Source: Pseudomonas mandelii
GTDB lineage: Bacteria; Pseudomonadota; Gammaproteobacteria; Pseudomonadales; Pseudomonadaceae
Direction of reading: 5' to 3'
Length of the DNA stretch: 64,000 nucleotides
Assembly (NCBI RefSeq): GCF_900106065.1
Contig: NZ_LT629796.1
Coordinates: 1,240,001-1,304,000, forward strand
Position 1 is the stretch's first letter. Every line of letters starts with the position of its first letter. Made by a program: the position numbers and the translations under genes. Shown here in pieces: positions 63,090-64,000 of this stretch. Under the pieces are notes generated by a model, which searched no databases, was not told where the DNA came from, and saw only the letters and a list, made by a program, of their open reading frames with translations.

Positions 63090-64000
63090 TTTTAGATATA
63101 CTGCTCTTGACGCTTTTGTAGATAAAAGCGGTCCTATTTGCTATGGAATTCTGAAGCCTGGGGAAAATTACCCGGGTGGCATTCCAGTAATTAAGGTTAA
63201 AAATATTATAGGTGGTCGAGTCCTAGAGAGTGATTTGCTACATACCTCTCCAGAAATTCACAAGCAATATAAGCGCGCAGAAATAAAATCAGGAGATCTA
63301 CTACTGACAATTCGAGGGACCACAGGACGAGTTGCATTCGTTCCTAAGTCGCTCGATGGCGCCAATATTACCCAGGACTCCGCAAGGATCCGCGTATCAT
63401 CAAACGACAGCCCTAGATATGTCTATTACGCGCTTCAGTCGCCTGATATCCAGAGACAAATAGAATTAAACACCGTTGGCCAGGCGGTTAAAGGAATAAA
63501 TATTGGAGAAGTTAAAAAACTAACCATCTATCACCCAGAATTACAGGAACAACAGAAAATTGCTTTAGTGCTCTCCACTTGGGACCAAGCAATCACTACC
63601 ACCGAAGAACTGTTGAAAAACAGCCAGCGACAAAAAAAAGCGCTGCAGCAACTGCTGTTATCTGGTAATCAGCGAGTTCACGGCGTCCAAAGTGAATGGC
63701 AAAATATTCGGCTCGAACAGCTCTTCTCCAGAGTAACCACAAAGAACACTGAAGCTAGCACCAATGTTGTCACCATTTCGGCCCAGCATGGTCTGATCCG
63801 GCAGGAAGATTTCTTTAATAAGACCGTTGCATCAGAGACTCTAGATAACTACTTCCTATTGAAGAAAGGGCAGTTCGCCTACAACAAAAGCTACTCCAAT
63901 GGCTACCCGATGGGAGCCATAAAACGCCTAAACAAATATGACAAAGGCGTAGTTACCACACTTTATATTTGCTTTGAAGTAAGTGACGAGACCATCTGCA
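63076..64000 (+). CDS. hsdS: Type I specificity subunit HsdS (3' end outside window)
   Basis: About 308 codons are present. The first target recognition domain starts FRYTALDAFVDKSG and runs to VGQAVKGINIGEVKKLTI. The first conserved helix follows (QQKIALVLSTWDQAITTTEE, NSQRQKKALQQLLLSG). The second domain starts WQNIRLEQLFSRVTTKN and continues to the window edge. The gene is markedly AT-richer than hsdM, as is common for exchangeable specificity genes. It starts inside the end of hsdM. Confidence 0.92.
   Translation, partial: MVKSNFRYTALDAFVDKSGPICYGILKPGENYPGGIPVIKVKNIIGGRVLESDLLHTSPEIHKQYKRAEIKSGDLLLTIRGTTGRVAFVPKSLDGANITQDSARIRVSSNDSPRYVYYALQSPDIQRQIELNTVGQAVKGINIGEVKKLTIYHPELQEQQKIALVLSTWDQAITTTEELLKNSQRQKKALQQLLLSGNQRVHGVQSEWQNIRLEQLFSRVTTKNTEASTNVVTISAQHGLIRQEDFFNKTVASETLDNYFLLKKGQFAYNKSYSNGYPMGAIKRLNKYDKGVVTTLYICFEVSDETIC

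Larger units (their letters stand above)
55020..64000. mobile_element. Genomic island integrated at ssrA (right end outside window)
   Basis: From the tmRNA 3' end to the window edge all genes are accessory: P4-type integrase, repeat-rich non-coding region, DUF3987 protein, second tyrosine recombinase with small partners, Cas2-like protein and a type I R-M locus. Base composition varies, with hsdS markedly AT-rich. None of the core Pseudomonas order resumes before 64000. Confidence 0.8.

Overview
The window is a stretch of a Pseudomonas chromosome, most likely from the P. fluorescens group. The evidence is the gene order ampE-ampD-DUF1631-nadC and pnp-rpsO-truB-rbfA-infB-nusA-rimP-tRNAs-secG-tpiA-glmM-folP-ftsH-rlmE/yhbY-greA-carBA-dapB-dnaJK-grpE-recN-fur-bamE-rnfH-ratA-smpB-lldR/lldP, which matches what I recall of Pseudomonas genomes. 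Pseudomonas-type REP palindromes, GC-rich coding sequence and a tmRNA tag reading ANDETYGEYALAA agree with this.

Layout. (1) 1-4760: ampE (cut by the window edge) and ampD, a DUF1631 protein and nadC. (2) 4776-11150: an accessory, visibly more AT-rich block between nadC and the pnp operon. It holds a DUF6388 gene, an exported protein built of Ser-linked coiled-coil repeats, an MBOAT O-acyltransferase broken at C8 homopolymers, its SGNH-like partner, and an O-antigen-ligase-like membrane protein. A 0.6-kb gap with a possible decayed ORF ends at tRNA-Thr(CGT). (3) 11284-40619: housekeeping core, mostly on the minus strand: RNA decay and translation (pnp to rimP), tRNA-fMet and tRNA-Leu, secG, tpiA, glmM, folP, ftsH, rlmE, greA, carAB, dapB and the heat-shock genes dnaJ, dnaK and grpE, with two good sigma-32 promoters. 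recN, yhbY and bamE run on the plus strand; fur is on the minus strand. (4) 40620-41900: an IS110-family element inserted between bamE and rnfH. (5) 41977-53409: rnfH, ratA, a sodium:neurotransmitter-symporter-family transporter, smpB, and a lactate regulon (lldR, lldP, lldEFG, dld) with a clear palindromic operator. (6) 53616-55019: two tandem small exported Cys-pair proteins, a deletion remnant of ssrA, and the intact tmRNA gene. (7) 55020-64000 (continues beyond the window): a genomic island at the 3' end of ssrA. It carries a P4-type integrase, a 0.9-kb repeat-rich non-coding region (iteron-like GGCGACA repeats, a DnaA box, long hairpins), a DUF3987 protein, a second tyrosine recombinase with two small companion ORFs, a Cas2-like small protein, and a type I restriction-modification locus with specificity genes on both sides of hsdM.

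The most unusual parts are the twice C-tract-frameshifted acyltransferase beside the coiled-coil repeat protein, the duplicated and internally deleted ssrA segment, and the ssrA-borne island with its possible replication region and its Cas2-like/half-HsdS/HsdM/HsdS arrangement. All function calls rest on reading motifs and gene order; no database search was run.
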